Part shown: one piece after another, positions 53,822 to 62,432 of the stretch
Layout: each line of letters begins with the position of its first letter
Position numbering within the stretch: the first letter of the stretch is position 1
Assembly (NCBI RefSeq): GCF_008639165.1
Contig: NZ_CP029197.1
Location: forward strand, 3,224,001-3,288,000
DNA from: Streptomyces venezuelae ATCC 10712
GTDB lineage: Bacteria > Actinomycetota > Actinomycetes > Streptomycetales > Streptomycetaceae
Direction: 5' to 3'
DNA: 64,000 bases
Program-made: the position numbers and the translations under genes
The notes under the pieces: model-generated
Told to the model about the DNA's origin: nothing
The model's database searches: none
Seen by the model: the letters and a program-made list of their open reading frames with translations, nothing else

Positions 53822-54871
53822 TCAGGCCTCCGCGGCGGCGGACCTGCGACGGCGGACGACCCAGAAGGCTCCCGTGCCGACGGCGAGGGTCGCGCCGACG
53901 CCGATGACGCCGGCGAGGCCGCCGGAGAGGCGGGGGGCCTCGATGCCCTTCACGCCGTAGTCGGCGAGCGGGGAGCCGGCGGCGGCGTGGTCCTCGACCT
54001 TGCTGTCGATGCCCTTGTCGGCGGCGACCTTCTCCAGGCCGTCGGGGCTGGCGGAGGCGTAGAAGGAGACGAAGCCGGCGAGGACGAGCGCGGTGACGAC
54101 GCCGCCGATCCAGAGCTTCCGCGGGGACCGGGCGGGCGTGGCGGCGGGCGCCGCGGCCGGGGCGGCGTCGACCAGCTCGCCGCCGACGCGGAGCTTGAGC
54201 GGGGCGGTCAGGCCGCGGGCGCCGTACACGAGGTCGGGGCGGACGGCGAGGACCGCGCCGACGGTCAGCATGGTGATGACGGCCTCGCCGATGCCGATGA
54301 GGACGTGCACGCCGACCATGGCCGTGAGGACCTTGGGGACGGGGACGTCGGTGGTGCCGCCGATCGCGTAGATGAGGGTGAAGGCGGCGGCCGCGGCCGG
54401 TACGGAGACGAGGGCGGCGACGAAGGAGGCCGCGGTCACGGAGGCGCGGGTGCGCGGCAGCAGGAGGACGAGGCCGCGGAAGAGCGCGTAGGCGACGACG
54501 ACGGTGACGACGCCCATGACGGTGATGTTCACGCCGAGCGCGGTGAGGCCGCCGTCGGCGAAGAGGATGCCCTGCATGAGCAGGACGACGGCGATGCACA
54601 GCACCCCGGTCCACGGCCCGACGAGGATCGCCGCGAGCGCCCCGCCGAGGAGGTGTCCGCTGGTCCCGGCGGCGACCGGGAAGTTCAGCATCTGCACGGC
54701 GAAGATGAAGGCGGCGACCAGCCCGGCGAGCGGCGCGGTGCGCTCTCCTCCGTGGCCTTCGCCGCCGAGTTCCCGCCGTGCCCCGCGCAGGCTGAGGGCG
54801 ACGGCGCCGGCGGCGGCGACGCCGGCGACGGCCGATACGGGGGCGTTGATGAATCCGTCAGGTACATGCAC
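53822..54871 (-). CDS. cbiM: ECF-type metal transporter substrate component, CbiM fused to a PDGLE domain
   Basis: 349 residues. The N-terminus HVPDGFINAPVSAV, with His2, is the metal-binding end of CbiM/NikM. Seven hydrophobic segments follow, including FPVAAGTSGHLLGGALAAIL and LLMQGILFADGGLTALGVNI. After a linker, residues about 245-349 form a two-helix PDGLE domain (SPDGLEKVAADKGIDSKV), the CbiN-like module. The fusion replaces the separate cbiN. GTG 54871 starts the operon; a palindrome 21 bases upstream matches the nickel regulator box. Confidence 0.92.
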   Translation of the reverse strand: MHVPDGFINAPVSAVAGVAAAGAVALSLRGARRELGGEGHGGERTAPLAGLVAAFIFAVQMLNFPVAAGTSGHLLGGALAAILVGPWTGVLCIAVVLLMQGILFADGGLTALGVNITVMGVVTVVVAYALFRGLVLLLPRTRASVTAASFVAALVSVPAAAAAFTLIYAIGGTTDVPVPKVLTAMVGVHVLIGIGEAVITMLTVGAVLAVRPDLVYGARGLTAPLKLRVGGELVDAAPAAAPAATPARSPRKLWIGGVVTALVLAGFVSFYASASPDGLEKVAADKGIDSKVEDHAAAGSPLADYGVKGIEAPRLSGGLAGVIGVGATLAVGTGAFWVVRRRRSAAAEA

Positions 54872-54891
54872 GCCCTGAATGATGAGCGCTT

Positions 54892-54908
54892 CTGCAAAGT
54901 ACTTGCAA
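54892..54908 (-). promoter_or_regulatory. Nur-box-like palindrome upstream of cbiMQO
   Basis: On the minus strand the site reads TTGCAAGTACTTTGCAG. This fits the published Nur box of S. coelicolor, tTGCaa-N5-ttGCAA, with one mismatch. The arms TGCAA/TTGCA are perfect. It lies 20 bases before the cbiM start, where a repressor would block transcription. It predicts that nickel represses the operon through Nur. Confidence 0.75.
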
Positions 54909-55008
54909 GAGCGCACAGGTCACAGAACAGCGGCGCATGGTTCGTGCGTACGCCGGGAAGGAGTGGGACATTAGTCGATAAGAGGACAAACCTGTGAGGA
55001 GCCCCCCG

Positions 55009-55371
55009 ATGGCCGCCGCAGAAGACCCGGAAGTCGAGGACCACGCCAGGGGAAGGATCATCAGCGATGCCCCGCTGTCCCGGCCCGTCCCCGTCGACCT
55101 CCGTTACGACCCCGGGTTCTCCCCGGCGACCGTCCGCTTCGTCTTCCCCGGCGACATCGAGTGGTCCTTCCCCCGCGTCCTCCTGGAGACCGGCCTGCGC
55201 GCCCCCACCCGCCGCGGCGACATCGGCGTCTGGCCCTGCGGCCGGGTCCAGACCGTCGTCGAACTCCACAAGAACGACGGGGACGTCACGGTCGTCCAGT
55301 TCGACACGACCGCGCTGACCCGCTTCCTGAAGCACACGTACGCCGCCGGCGCGTCGATGACGACGAGCTGA
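55009..55371 (+). CDS. SsgA-like sporulation/cell-division protein (SALP)
   Basis: 120 residues. PVPVDLRYDPGFSPATVRFV, GDIEWSFPRVLLETGLRAPT, RRGDIGVWPCGRVQTVVELH and TTALTRFLKHTYAAG align with the SsgA/SsgB family, which steers septation and wall remodelling in filamentous actinobacteria. It is somewhat shorter than typical members (130-145). ATG 55009 has AGGAG (54997-55001) 7 bases before it; GTG 54994 is an alternative. It is divergent from cbiMQO. Confidence 0.83.
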   Translation: MAAAEDPEVEDHARGRIISDAPLSRPVPVDLRYDPGFSPATVRFVFPGDIEWSFPRVLLETGLRAPTRRGDIGVWPCGRVQTVVELHKNDGDVTVVQFDTTALTRFLKHTYAAGASMTTS

Positions 55372-55382
55372 CGGCGTACGTA

Positions 55383-55417
55383 CCGGGTGACCCGGGGCCC
55401 GGCCCCGGGTCACCCGG
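55383..55417. terminator. Bidirectional terminator between the SALP and MMPL genes
   Basis: A perfect 17-bp stem, CCGGGTGACCCGGGGCC at 55383-55399 and its complement at 55401-55417. It lies between convergent stop codons. Confidence 0.85.
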
Positions 55418-55423
55418 CGGGCG

Positions 55424-57577
55424 TCAGACCTTCACGAGGTCCGGCTTCGCCTGCCCGGGCGCGGTCTCGGCGAGACCCTCGCCCTCCACGTCCACGTTCG
55501 GCAGGAGCCGGTCCAGCCACTTCGGCAGCCACCAGGCCTTGTGGCCGAGGAGCGCGAGGACGGCCGGGACGATCGCCATCCGGACCACGAAGGCGTCGAA
55601 GAGGACCGCGACGGCCAGACCGAAGCCGATCATCTTGATCATCTGGTCCGTCATGCCGATGAAGCCGGAGAAGACCGCGATCATGATCACCGCGGCGGCG
55701 GTGACCACCCGGGCGCTGTGCCGGAAGCCGGTCACGATCGCCTCGCCGGGCCGCTCCCCGTGGACGTACGCCTCCCGCATGCGGGTGACGAGGAACACCT
55801 CGTAGTCCATCGCGAGACCGAAGACGACACCCACCATGAAGATCGGCATCATCGACATGATCGGGCCGGTCTGCTCCACCCCGAAGAGACTGCCGAGCCA
55901 GCCCCACTGGAAGACCGCGACGACGGCGCCGAGGGCCGCGACCACCGAGAGCAGGAAGCCGAGGGCCGCCTTCAGCGGGACGAGGATCGAGCGGAAGACC
56001 ACGGTCAGGAGCAGGAAGGCCAGGCCGACGACGAGGGCCAGGTACGGCACCAGGGCGTCGTTCATCTTCTGCGAGAAGTCGATGTTCATCGCGGTGGCGC
56101 CGGTGACGAGCACGTCGTCGCCGGTGGCGCCGCGGATGTCGTGGACGAGGGTCTCGGTGGCACCGGAGGACGGCCGGTCCTTCGGGACCACCGTGATCAT
56201 CGCGGCGTCGCCGGCCTTGTTCGGGGTCGCCGGGGTGACGGCGGCCCAGCCTTCGAGGCCCTTGATCGTGGAGACCGTCCGGTCGGCGGTCGCCTTGTCG
56301 CCGTCCACGACGACGAGCAGCGGGCCGTTGAAGCCGGGGCCGAAGCCGTCGGACAGCGCGTCGTACGCCCGGCGCTCGGTGGTGGAGGTCGGCTTCACGC
56401 CGTCGTCCGGCAGGCCCATCTCCAGGGAGGCGGCGGGCAGCGCGATCGCGCCGAGGCCGAGGACGCCGATGAGCAGCACCATCACGGGGCGGCGGATGAC
56501 GAAGCGGGCCCAGCGGGTGCCGCCGTTGGGCTTGTCGCTCTTCTTCGCGGTGCCCTTGCGCTGCTTGCGGCCGATGACCTTGTCACCGGCGAAGCCGAGC
56601 ATCGCGGGGATCAGGGTGAGCGCGATCAGTACGGCGATCACGACCGTGCCGGCGGCGGCGAAGCCCATCTTCGTCAGCATCGGGATGTTGACGACGGCCA
56701 GGCCGACCAGGGCGATGACGACGGTGAGCCCGGCGAAGACGACGGCGGAGCCCGCCGTGCCCACCGCGCGGCCGGCGGCGTCCTCCTTCTCGCGGCCCTC
56801 GGCCAGCTCCGCGCGGTAGCGGGAGACGATGAAGAGGGCGTAGTCGATGCCGACCGCGAGGCCGATCATCATCGCCAGGGTGGAGGTGGTGGAGCCCAGG
56901 TCGAGGACGTTCGCGAGGGCGGTGATCGAGGAGACGCCGATGCCGACGCCGATGATCGCCGTGAGCAGCGGAAGTCCGGCGGCGACGAGCGAGCCGAAGG
57001 TCAGGACCAGGACGATGCCGGCGATGACGACGCCGACGATCTCGCCCGAGCCGGTCTCCGGCATGGTCTGGAGGGCGTCACCGCCGACCTCGACGGTCAG
57101 CCCCTTGCCCTGCGCGTCGTGCCCGGCGTCGGTCAGCGCCTCGCGGGTCGCGTCGGTCAGCTCCATCGCGTTGACCTTGTAGGCGACGGAGACGTAGGCG
57201 GTGGAGCCGTTCTGCGAGACGGCCTGCGCGGTGTACGGGTCGCTGACCGAGACGATCTGGTCCGAGCCGGACCGCAGCGCGGCGACGGTCTCCTCGACGA
57301 CGGCCTTGTGCGCCGGGTCGGTCATCTTCTGGCCCTCGGGGGCCTTGAAGACGACACGGGCGGTGGCTCCGTCGGCGCCGGCGCCGGGGAACCGCTCTTC
57401 GAGCAGGTCGAAGGCGCGCTGTGCCTCGGTGCCGGGGATGGAGAAGGAGCTGGAGGTCGCGGCGGGCGCGGTGGCGGCGCCGATCCCGGCGACCGCCAGG
57501 AGGGCCACCCAGAGAAGGGCGACGAGCCGTCGGCGCCGGAAGGCGGAACGACCCAGCTTGTAGAGGAACGTGGCCAC
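55424..57577 (-). CDS. MMPL-family RND exporter
   Basis: 717 residues with 12 predicted transmembrane helices in two halves, each with a large exterior loop. VALLWVALLAVAGIGAATAP is helix 1; the conserved MMPL motifs GLAVGIDYALFIVSRYRAEL and VVFGLAMDYEVFLVTRMREA contain the Asp-Tyr pairs for proton relay. MMPL proteins export lipids, pigments or drugs. GTG 57577 follows GGGAG (9 bases). The TetR gene lies 106 bases upstream on the same strand and probably controls it. Confidence 0.92.
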   Translation of the reverse strand: MATFLYKLGRSAFRRRRLVALLWVALLAVAGIGAATAPAATSSSFSIPGTEAQRAFDLLEERFPGAGADGATARVVFKAPEGQKMTDPAHKAVVEETVAALRSGSDQIVSVSDPYTAQAVSQNGSTAYVSVAYKVNAMELTDATREALTDAGHDAQGKGLTVEVGGDALQTMPETGSGEIVGVVIAGIVLVLTFGSLVAAGLPLLTAIIGVGIGVSSITALANVLDLGSTTSTLAMMIGLAVGIDYALFIVSRYRAELAEGREKEDAAGRAVGTAGSAVVFAGLTVVIALVGLAVVNIPMLTKMGFAAAGTVVIAVLIALTLIPAMLGFAGDKVIGRKQRKGTAKKSDKPNGGTRWARFVIRRPVMVLLIGVLGLGAIALPAASLEMGLPDDGVKPTSTTERRAYDALSDGFGPGFNGPLLVVVDGDKATADRTVSTIKGLEGWAAVTPATPNKAGDAAMITVVPKDRPSSGATETLVHDIRGATGDDVLVTGATAMNIDFSQKMNDALVPYLALVVGLAFLLLTVVFRSILVPLKAALGFLLSVVAALGAVVAVFQWGWLGSLFGVEQTGPIMSMMPIFMVGVVFGLAMDYEVFLVTRMREAYVHGERPGEAIVTGFRHSARVVTAAAVIMIAVFSGFIGMTDQMIKMIGFGLAVAVLFDAFVVRMAIVPAVLALLGHKAWWLPKWLDRLLPNVDVEGEGLAETAPGQAKPDLVKV

Positions 57578-57683
57578 GGGGGCGTACTCCCATTTCGTGG
57601 TGGGACAGGGCATGGGGAGCCGACCCGACGGCGTGAGCGGTGCGACGTCAGGGGGTGCGGTACTGCGGAGGTGCGGGGTGGCT

Positions 57684-58256
57684 CTAGACGCCGAGTGAGG
57701 GGAGCACGACGGCGTCGACGTAGGCGACGAGGAACGCGTGGTCGACCGGCTGATCCTCGATCAGCGGGCGGGCGACGAACGCACCGATCAGCATGTGCGG
57801 GACGAGCTTCAGCGCCGGGTTGCCGGCGTCGACCTCGCCCCTGCGGACCGCTCGGCGCAGCACTTCGTCGAGGCCGTTCATCTCGGGTTCGATGAGCAGC
57901 TCGCGCAGCGCCCGGTGCAGTTCGGGGTTGGTGTGGACGGCATGGGCCAGACCCCGCATCAGCGCGGAGTCCTTCTCCATCTGACAGTCGTCGGTCCGGT
58001 CCAGGAGTTCCCGGAAGTCGCCGCGCAGGGAGCCGGTGTCGATCTGCGAGAGGTCGGCCGGCTTGTTGTGGCGCAGCGCCCGGGCGACCAGCTCCGGCTT
58101 GCTCCCCCACTGGCGGTAGAGGGTGGCCTTGCTGGAGTGGGTGCGGGCGGCGACGGCGTCCATGGTGAGGGCGTCGTAGCCGACCTCGCGGAGGAGGTCG
58201 AGCACGGCCGCGTACAGCTCGGTCTCCCGCTCGGGAGTGAGCCTGCTGCGTGCCAT
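57684..58256 (-). CDS. TetR-family regulator of the MMPL exporter
   Basis: 190 residues. HTH: RLTPERETELYAAVLDLLRE, VGYDALTMDAVAARTHSSKA, TLYRQWGSKPELVARALRHN. The C-terminal domain is of the AefR-like/TetR_C_16 type with LMRGLAHAVHTNPELHRALR. ATG 58256 is the start. Two perfect palindromes upstream (58292-58308 and 58329-58343) are its likely operators, so it should repress itself and the exporter transcribed after it. Confidence 0.9.
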   Translation of the reverse strand: MARSRLTPERETELYAAVLDLLREVGYDALTMDAVAARTHSSKATLYRQWGSKPELVARALRHNKPADLSQIDTGSLRGDFRELLDRTDDCQMEKDSALMRGLAHAVHTNPELHRALRELLIEPEMNGLDEVLRRAVRRGEVDAGNPALKLVPHMLIGAFVARPLIEDQPVDHAFLVAYVDAVVLPSLGV

Positions 58257-58291
58257 GACGTGTCTCCGATCCGATCGCCTGAGCGAAACGA

Positions 58292-58308
58292 CTTCGTACA
58301 GTACGAAG
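58292..58308. promoter_or_regulatory. Perfect TetR operator 1
   Basis: CTTCGTACAGTACGAAG, a perfect 17-bp palindrome centred on A58300, 35 bases before the tetR start. It shares the half-site TTCGTA with the second palindrome. Confidence 0.8.
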
Positions 58309-58328
58309 ATACCCCCGCCGTCAGCGAA

Positions 58329-58343
58329 ACGAAACCGTTTCGT
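58329..58343. promoter_or_regulatory. Perfect TetR operator 2
   Basis: ACGAAACCGTTTCGT, a perfect 15-bp palindrome centred on C58336, 36 bases from the centre of operator 1. The flanks extend the similarity (GCGAAACG-AAACCG-TTTCGTACG). It may also affect the divergent protease gene. Confidence 0.75.
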
Positions 58344-58486
58344 ACGTGTCCTGGGCCACACCCCCCGGCCACACCCCACTCCGACACCCCACGGCCACAC
58401 CCCACCGTGACACCCCGCCCCACCCGCCCACGACTCGCCCACACGTACGAGTTGCCGCACCCCCTCCGCGCGGAAAGCATGAATGG

Positions 58487-61400
58487 GTGAGTGACGACGT
58501 CGCGTATCTCCGATTCCCGCACCTCCACGACGACCTGCTGTGCTTCGCCGCCGAGGACGACCTGTGGATCTCCCCCCTCGTCCCCGAGGGCCACCGCCCC
58601 GGCCGGGCCTGGCGGCTCACCGTCGACCGGACGCGGGTCGGACACCCGCGCTTCTCGCCGGACGGCCGGCACATCGCGTACACGAACTGGCGCAGCCTCG
58701 ACCCAGAGATCCACCTCGTCCCCATAGAAGGCGGATCCGCCCGGCGGCTCACCTACTGGGGCTCCACCGACACCCGGGTCTGCGGCTGGACACCCCCCGA
58801 CAAGGACGGCCGCTCCGACATCCTCGCCGTCTCCTCGCACGGGCAGCCCTTCTCGTACTTCTCCTGGGCCTACAACGTCCCCACCGACGGCTCCCCCGGC
58901 GGCAGACTGCCCTGGGGCCCCGTCTCCGACATCGCCGTCACCGAGGACTGCGGCGCGGGCGAGGGCGAGCGCCGCACCCTCCTCCTCACCGGAAAGCCGC
59001 CCCACGAGCCCGCCGCCTGGAAGCGCTACCTCGGCGGCGCCACCGGGCGGCTCTGGCTGCACGGCGAGCGGCTGCTGCCCGACATCGGCGGCCACCTCGA
59101 CTGCCCCATGGCCGTCGGCGGCCGCATCGCCTTCCTCTCCGACCACGAGGGCATCGGCAACCTCTACTCCTGCCTGCCCGACGGCACCGACCTGCTCCGG
59201 CACACCGACCACGACGAGTTCTACGCCCGGCACGCCTCCAGCGACGGCCGCCGCGTCGTCTACCAGTGCGCCGGCGAACTGTGGATCGTCGACGCCCTCA
59301 CCCCCGACTCCCGCCCCCGGAAACTGGAGGTACGGCTCGGCGGCCAGCGGGTCGGCCGGCGCCCCTACCAGGTGCCCGCCGCCCACCACATCGACGCGGT
59401 GTCCGTCGACGAGACCGGCCGGGCCAGCGCCGTCTCCGTGCGCGGCAGCCTCTACTGGCTGACCCACCGCGACGGCCCCGCCCGCACCATCGTCGACACC
59501 CCGGGCGTCCGCGTCAGGCTCCCCGAGATGCTCGGCAGCGGCGGCCAGGTCGCCTACGTCACCGACGCCGAGGGCGAGGACGCCGTCGAAGTCGCCTACC
59601 TGCCGCGCGCCAGCGGCGACCGGCCGCCCCGCCGGCTCGCCTCCGGCGAACTCGGCCGCGTCGAGGAACTCGTCGCCGACCCCGAAGGCGAGCGGCTCGC
59701 CATCGCCTCCCACGACGGCCGGCTGCTCCTCCTCGACGCCACCGAGGAATCCAACGGCGAGGTCACCGAACTCATCCGGTCCGTCAACGGGCCCGTCCGC
59801 GACCTCGCCTTCTCCCCCGACGGCGCCTGGCTCACCTGGTCGCACCCCGGCATCGGCCGCTCCCTGCGCTCCATCAAGATGGCCCGGATCTCCGGCCCCG
59901 GCGCCCGGACCGTCCTCGACGTCACCAACGGACGCTTCGAGGACGAGAACCCGGTCTTCACCCGCGACGGCCGCTACCTCGCCTTCCTCTCCTGGCGCGG
60001 CTTCGACCCGGTGTACGACGTCCACACCGGCGACCTGTCCTTCCCGCTCGGCTGCCGCCCCTACCTCGTCCCGCTCTCGTCCGCGACCCCGTCCCCCTTC
60101 GCGCTGCTCCCCGACGGGCGCCCGGCGGCCGGCGGCCTCGACCCGGCCGACGACGACACGGAGACCGGCGACGGCACCGTCACCGTCGAGATCGAAGGCC
60201 TCCCCGACCGGGTCACGCCCTTCCCTGTCGCCGCCTCCAAGTACTCGGCCCTGCACCCGGTCAGCGGCGGCGGCCTGGTCTGGCTGCGCTGGCCCATCTC
60301 GGGCGCGCTCGGCGAGACCTTCGCCAACCCGGCCGACACCTCCGGCAAGCCCACCCTGGAGCACTTCTCCATCACCAAGGCCCGCAAGAGCGAACTCGCC
60401 AAGGACCTCGACTGGTTCGCGGTCAGCGGCGACGGCACCCGGCTCGTCGTCGCCGACGAGGGCGACCTGCGGGCCGTGCCCGCCACCGAGTCCGGCGACG
60501 GCGACTCCACCGTCTACCTCGACCTGCGGCGCATCCTCCACGAGGTCGAACCCGGCGCCGAATGGCGGCAGGCCTTCGAGGAGGCGGGCCGGATCGTCCG
60601 CGCCTACTTCTGGGAACCCGACATGGGCGGCGTCGACTGGACGGCGGTCCTCGACCAGTACCGGCCGCTCGTCGAACGGGTCGCCTCCCCCGACGAGTTC
60701 GCCGACCTGCTCCGCGAGGTCATGGGCGAACTCGGCACCTCCCACGCGTACGTCACCCCCGCCCGCCGCAACGAGGGCCCGCCGCACTACCAGCGGCCGA
60801 TGGGCCTCCTCGGCGCCAACCTCGTGCCCCGCGAGGCCGGGTGGACGGTGAAGCGCATCCTGCCCGGCGAGTCCTCCGACTCCAAGGCCCGCTCGCCGCT
60901 CGCCGGTACGGGCATCCGCGAAGGCGCCGTCCTCACCCATGTCGACGGCCGGCCCGTGGACCCGGTCACCGGGCCGTACCCGCTGCTCTCCGGCACCGGC
61001 GGCACCACCGTCGAGCTCACCTTCACCCCCGCCGAGGGCGAGGGCCGGGCCCGCCGCGTCGCCGTCGTCCCGCTGATCGACGAGCGGCCGCTGCGCTACC
61101 AGGACTGGGTCGCCAAACGCCGGGCGGTGGTACGGGAGGTCAGCGGCGGCCGCTGCGGCTATCTGCACATCCCCGACATGGGCGGCTCGGGCTGGGCCCA
61201 GTTCAACCGCGACCTGCGCATGGAGGTCTCCCGGCCCGCGCTCATCGTCGACGTGCGCGGCAACGCCGGCGGCAACATCAGCGAACTCGTCATCGAGAAG
61301 CTCACCCGCAAGATCCTCGGCTGGGACCTCACCCGCAACGCCCAGCCCGTCGCGTACGCCTCCAACGCCCCCCGCGGCCCGGTGGTCGCCCTGGCCGACG

Positions 61401-61789
61401 AGGCGACCTCCTCCGATGGCGACATGATCACCGCCGCGTTCAAGCTCCTCGGCCTGGGCCCCGTCGTCGGCCAGCGGACCTGGGGCGGGGTGGTCGGCAT
61501 GACCGGCCGCCACCGGCTCGGCGACGGCACCCAGATCACCGTCCCGATGAACGCCGCCTGGTTCCCCGAGTACGGCTGGTCCCTGGAGAACCACGGCGTC
61601 GAACCGGACCTCGCGATCCTGCGCACCCCCCTCGACTGGGCCGAGGGACGGCACGCCCAGCTCGACGACGCGGTCCACGTCGCCCTCGCCCTCCTCGCCG
61701 AGAACCCCGCGGCGAGCCCCCCGGGCTACGAGTCCCTCCCGGACCGCTCCCGCCCGAAACTCCCCCCACGGGGAGGCACCGAGAACTAG
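58487..61789 (+). CDS. Tricorn-type protease (S41 family)
   Basis: 1,100 residues, close to archaeal Tricorn (about 1,070). Residues 1-650 form two beta-propellers with repeats such as RVGHPRFSPDGRHIAYTNWR and FTRDGRYLAFLSWRGFDPVY. Then come a PDZ domain (about 760-850, EGAVLTHVDGRPVDPVTGPY) and an S41 catalytic domain with RGNAGGNISELVIEKLTRKI and ADEATSSDGDMITAAFKLLG, where Ser976 is the likely nucleophile beside Asp977. In this family the protein degrades peptides from the proteasome into small fragments. GTG 58487 is the start. It is divergent from tetR. Confidence 0.93.
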   Translation: MSDDVAYLRFPHLHDDLLCFAAEDDLWISPLVPEGHRPGRAWRLTVDRTRVGHPRFSPDGRHIAYTNWRSLDPEIHLVPIEGGSARRLTYWGSTDTRVCGWTPPDKDGRSDILAVSSHGQPFSYFSWAYNVPTDGSPGGRLPWGPVSDIAVTEDCGAGEGERRTLLLTGKPPHEPAAWKRYLGGATGRLWLHGERLLPDIGGHLDCPMAVGGRIAFLSDHEGIGNLYSCLPDGTDLLRHTDHDEFYARHASSDGRRVVYQCAGELWIVDALTPDSRPRKLEVRLGGQRVGRRPYQVPAAHHIDAVSVDETGRASAVSVRGSLYWLTHRDGPARTIVDTPGVRVRLPEMLGSGGQVAYVTDAEGEDAVEVAYLPRASGDRPPRRLASGELGRVEELVADPEGERLAIASHDGRLLLLDATEESNGEVTELIRSVNGPVRDLAFSPDGAWLTWSHPGIGRSLRSIKMARISGPGARTVLDVTNGRFEDENPVFTRDGRYLAFLSWRGFDPVYDVHTGDLSFPLGCRPYLVPLSSATPSPFALLPDGRPAAGGLDPADDDTETGDGTVTVEIEGLPDRVTPFPVAASKYSALHPVSGGGLVWLRWPISGALGETFANPADTSGKPTLEHFSITKARKSELAKDLDWFAVSGDGTRLVVADEGDLRAVPATESGDGDSTVYLDLRRILHEVEPGAEWRQAFEEAGRIVRAYFWEPDMGGVDWTAVLDQYRPLVERVASPDEFADLLREVMGELGTSHAYVTPARRNEGPPHYQRPMGLLGANLVPREAGWTVKRILPGESSDSKARSPLAGTGIREGAVLTHVDGRPVDPVTGPYPLLSGTGGTTVELTFTPAEGEGRARRVAVVPLIDERPLRYQDWVAKRRAVVREVSGGRCGYLHIPDMGGSGWAQFNRDLRMEVSRPALIVDVRGNAGGNISELVIEKLTRKILGWDLTRNAQPVAYASNAPRGPVVALADEATSSDGDMITAAFKLLGLGPVVGQRTWGGVVGMTGRHRLGDGTQITVPMNAAWFPEYGWSLENHGVEPDLAILRTPLDWAEGRHAQLDDAVHVALALLAENPAASPPGYESLPDRSRPKLPPRGGTEN

Positions 61790-61840
61790 CACCCGCCTGC
61801 GGACCGGGCCGGGCCGACGGGGCCGGGCTCGCGGCGTCCC

Positions 61841-62338
61841 CTAGGCCGCCGGGCCGAGCTCCAGCTCGTACGCGGTGCCCGGCTCCCCGTCGAGCGTCAC
61901 GCCGCCCACGGCCCCGAACCCGGCCCGGGCGAGCACGGCGCTCGACGCGGTGTTCCCCAGTGTCACGAAGGCGGTCAGCCGCAGCAGCCCGTACTCCTCG
62001 ACGGCCAGCCGGCACACCTCCCGCACGCCCCGGGTCGCGAACCCCCGCCCGGTCGCCTTCTCGGCGAGCCGGTACCCGAGTTCGGCACTGCCCGCACCGG
62101 CGTCCACGTCCACCAGGTTGACCCGCCCGACGATCTCCCCGCCCTCGGCGACCAGCACATGGAAGTGGATCTCCCCCGCCTCCTGCGCCTCGATCAACTC
62201 CCGGTGCCGCTCGTCGAACTCCTCGAAGTACGCGTCCCCCCGGTCGGGCACCCGCGCGGCGAAGTACTCCCGGTTCTCCCGCTCGAAGGCGAGCAGGGCG
62301 GGGGCGTGATCGGATCGCAGTCGCTCAAGTACGGCCAT
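61841..62338 (-). CDS. GNAT acetyltransferase, RimJ/RimL-like
   Basis: 165 residues. The acetyl-CoA binding motif AELGYRLAEKATGRGFATRG and the motifs VLVAEGGEIVGRVNLVDVDA and LTAFVTLGNTASSAVLARAG place it in the ribosomal-protein N-acetyltransferase-like group. Such enzymes acetylate N-termini of proteins or small molecules; the substrate is unknown. ATG 62338 is preferred; GTG 62347 would add three residues. It converges with the Tricorn gene and is divergent from the barstar-fusion gene. Confidence 0.87.
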   Translation of the reverse strand: MAVLERLRSDHAPALLAFERENREYFAARVPDRGDAYFEEFDERHRELIEAQEAGEIHFHVLVAEGGEIVGRVNLVDVDAGAGSAELGYRLAEKATGRGFATRGVREVCRLAVEEYGLLRLTAFVTLGNTASSAVLARAGFGAVGGVTLDGEPGTAYELELGPAA

Positions 62339-62432
62339 GAGCGCCACGGTACGAAGATCCGCCGGGCTCTGCGTACAACTTTTCGGTCCCGGGGGCGTCT
62401 GAGCCCATGTGGCACCAGAGGAACGGAACGAC

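Noticed and set aside
57959..62121. Long open frames in other frames over the Tricorn gene
   Set aside because: Third-position GC bias of the Tricorn gene leaves these frames open; their translations are Arg/Pro-rich or Gly/Val-rich without motifs.
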